Assembly (NCBI RefSeq): GCF_001949145.1
Contig: NW_019091720.1
Location: 69,770 to 85,524, forward strand
Reading direction: 5' to 3'
DNA from: Acanthaster planci
Lineage: Eukaryota; Echinodermata; Asteroidea; Valvatida; Acanthasteridae
DNA: 15,755 nucleotides
The notes below the pieces were generated by a model. It was not told the DNA's origin. It did no database searches and worked only from the letters and a program-made list of their open reading frames with translations. Position numbers and translations under genes: made by a program. Shown here in pieces: positions 15,058 through 15,755 of this stretch (positions are counted from its first letter, which is position 1; each line of letters starts with the position of its first letter).

Positions 15058-15755
15058 GTTTCGGAGTCGCAGCCTAAGCTCATTCTAGGACAGAGAATCG
15101 TTCGATGCGTATTGCTCTTGAGGACAGCTCATGCTTTGGCATGGTTGAATGAGAACACTTTGGAATTGGGTTGAAGCAGGTTATTTGATCACAACACCAG
15201 GAATCCTGCTGATCGAATATCTGATGTAAGATTAGCACTCACCTGAGTGCTAATTTTCTTGTTCATGGGCATTCTAGTGTTTTACGTGTGTAAAATTACC
15301 GATGTCAGTATATTGCGGTTCAGTCGACCATGAGTTGACTCAGTTTCTTACCATTAAAAATACAATACTATTGGATTGTCTTTGTACAAAACTTGTCCAT
15401 GAATGAGTTTTTGAAAGGTTCTGAACAATTCTATCAGACATGTTTATCAGCTGGATAGTAATTTGCTTCTAACGCGTACAATGTAATTGAAATGTGTTTC
15501 AAACGTAATTTCAAACTACACGTTGTACTTGTTCTTTAATAACTTTTTCCTTGCTATGTGTATTTTCTCGTGGAGCCGTATACCTCCATGGTCTTACCGT
15601 CGACATTATTTCACTAAAAACGTATTCTGTTAAGTAATTTACCTGTTACATGTTTAAGTACATGTTCAAAAAGTAACTCAAACAATTGGCTGCTATTCAG
15701 TTCTGTGAATGTTATCCAAAATTAATTTTCAATTTTTGTCATATCAGAGATGGTA
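15058..15755. other. AT-rich non-coding right flank
   Basis: No open frame of note on either strand. It contains a perfect 11-bp hairpin at 15231-15254, and further ACATGT/GTACATG motifs around 15648-15667. Confidence 0.5.
15231..15254. repeat. Perfect 11-bp hairpin
   Basis: ATTAGCACTCA (15231-15241) and TGAGTGCTAAT (15244-15254) are perfect complements across a 2-base gap. The arms coincide with the bacterial CIRCE operator arms, but the spacing is wrong and the context is eukaryotic. Confidence 0.7.

Noticed and set aside
15231-15254. CIRCE-like operator (TTAGCACTC / GAGTGCTAA)
   Set aside because: The arms match the bacterial heat-shock operator but the spacer is 4 bases instead of 9, no chaperone gene follows, and the window is eukaryotic. 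Treated as a chance hairpin.

Overview
The window looks like eukaryotic, gene-poor, repeat-rich DNA, most likely from a marine invertebrate animal. There is no bacterial gene density, no run of ribosome binding sites, and the recognisable proteins belong to metazoan-type transposable elements. An amphioxus-like, cnidarian or molluscan host would all fit; I cannot settle which. No complete host protein-coding gene is visible.

Layout. (1) About 600-4140 is a decayed DIRS-type (tyrosine recombinase) retrotransposon on the + strand: gag-like remnant, start of a reverse transcriptase, RNase H, and the N-terminal part of a recombinase, with stops, frameshifts and deletions. (2) Nested in its gag-like frame is a 1,840-bp non-autonomous hAT-like DNA transposon at 725-2564, with perfect 13-bp terminal inverted repeats and a perfect 8-bp target duplication. 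(3) 4140-6720 is non-coding, with a tRNA-like A box, a cluster of TGGTCA half-sites and some hairpins. (4) About 6800-13200 (outer ends not located) is a decayed Polinton/Maverick, a virus-like DNA transposon. It carries a family B protein-primed DNA polymerase (+), a retroviral-type integrase (-), a small accessory protein (-), an intact 54-aa ORF (+), a probable major capsid protein remnant (+) and two cysteine-containing ORF fragments (-). (5) 13200-15755 is non-coding but rich in regulatory-looking sequence: a CCAAT/E-box segment followed by a perfect splice donor, and a duplicated block of about 190 bp with conserved CRE and forkhead sites, one copy of which carries a two-decamer p53-family site.

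How the parts relate. The hAT insertion is younger than the DIRS copy, because removing it and one target copy rejoins an open frame. In the Polinton, polymerase and integrase genes converge and overlap at their 3' ends, while the accessory and 54-aa genes diverge from a 27-bp gap holding a palindromic TTTATAAA. The same TTTATAAA-N5-ATG arrangement recurs in front of a second minus-strand ORF. The polymerase has lost its motif A aspartate and two exonuclease residues and cannot be active; the integrase keeps its D, D and E codons but has an in-frame stop between them.

The most unusual points are the repeated TTTATAAA start arrangement, the small intact ORF in an otherwise dead element, the clean nested hAT insertion, and the duplicated CRE/forkhead/p53-type block. 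All family assignments come from pattern recognition, without database searches.
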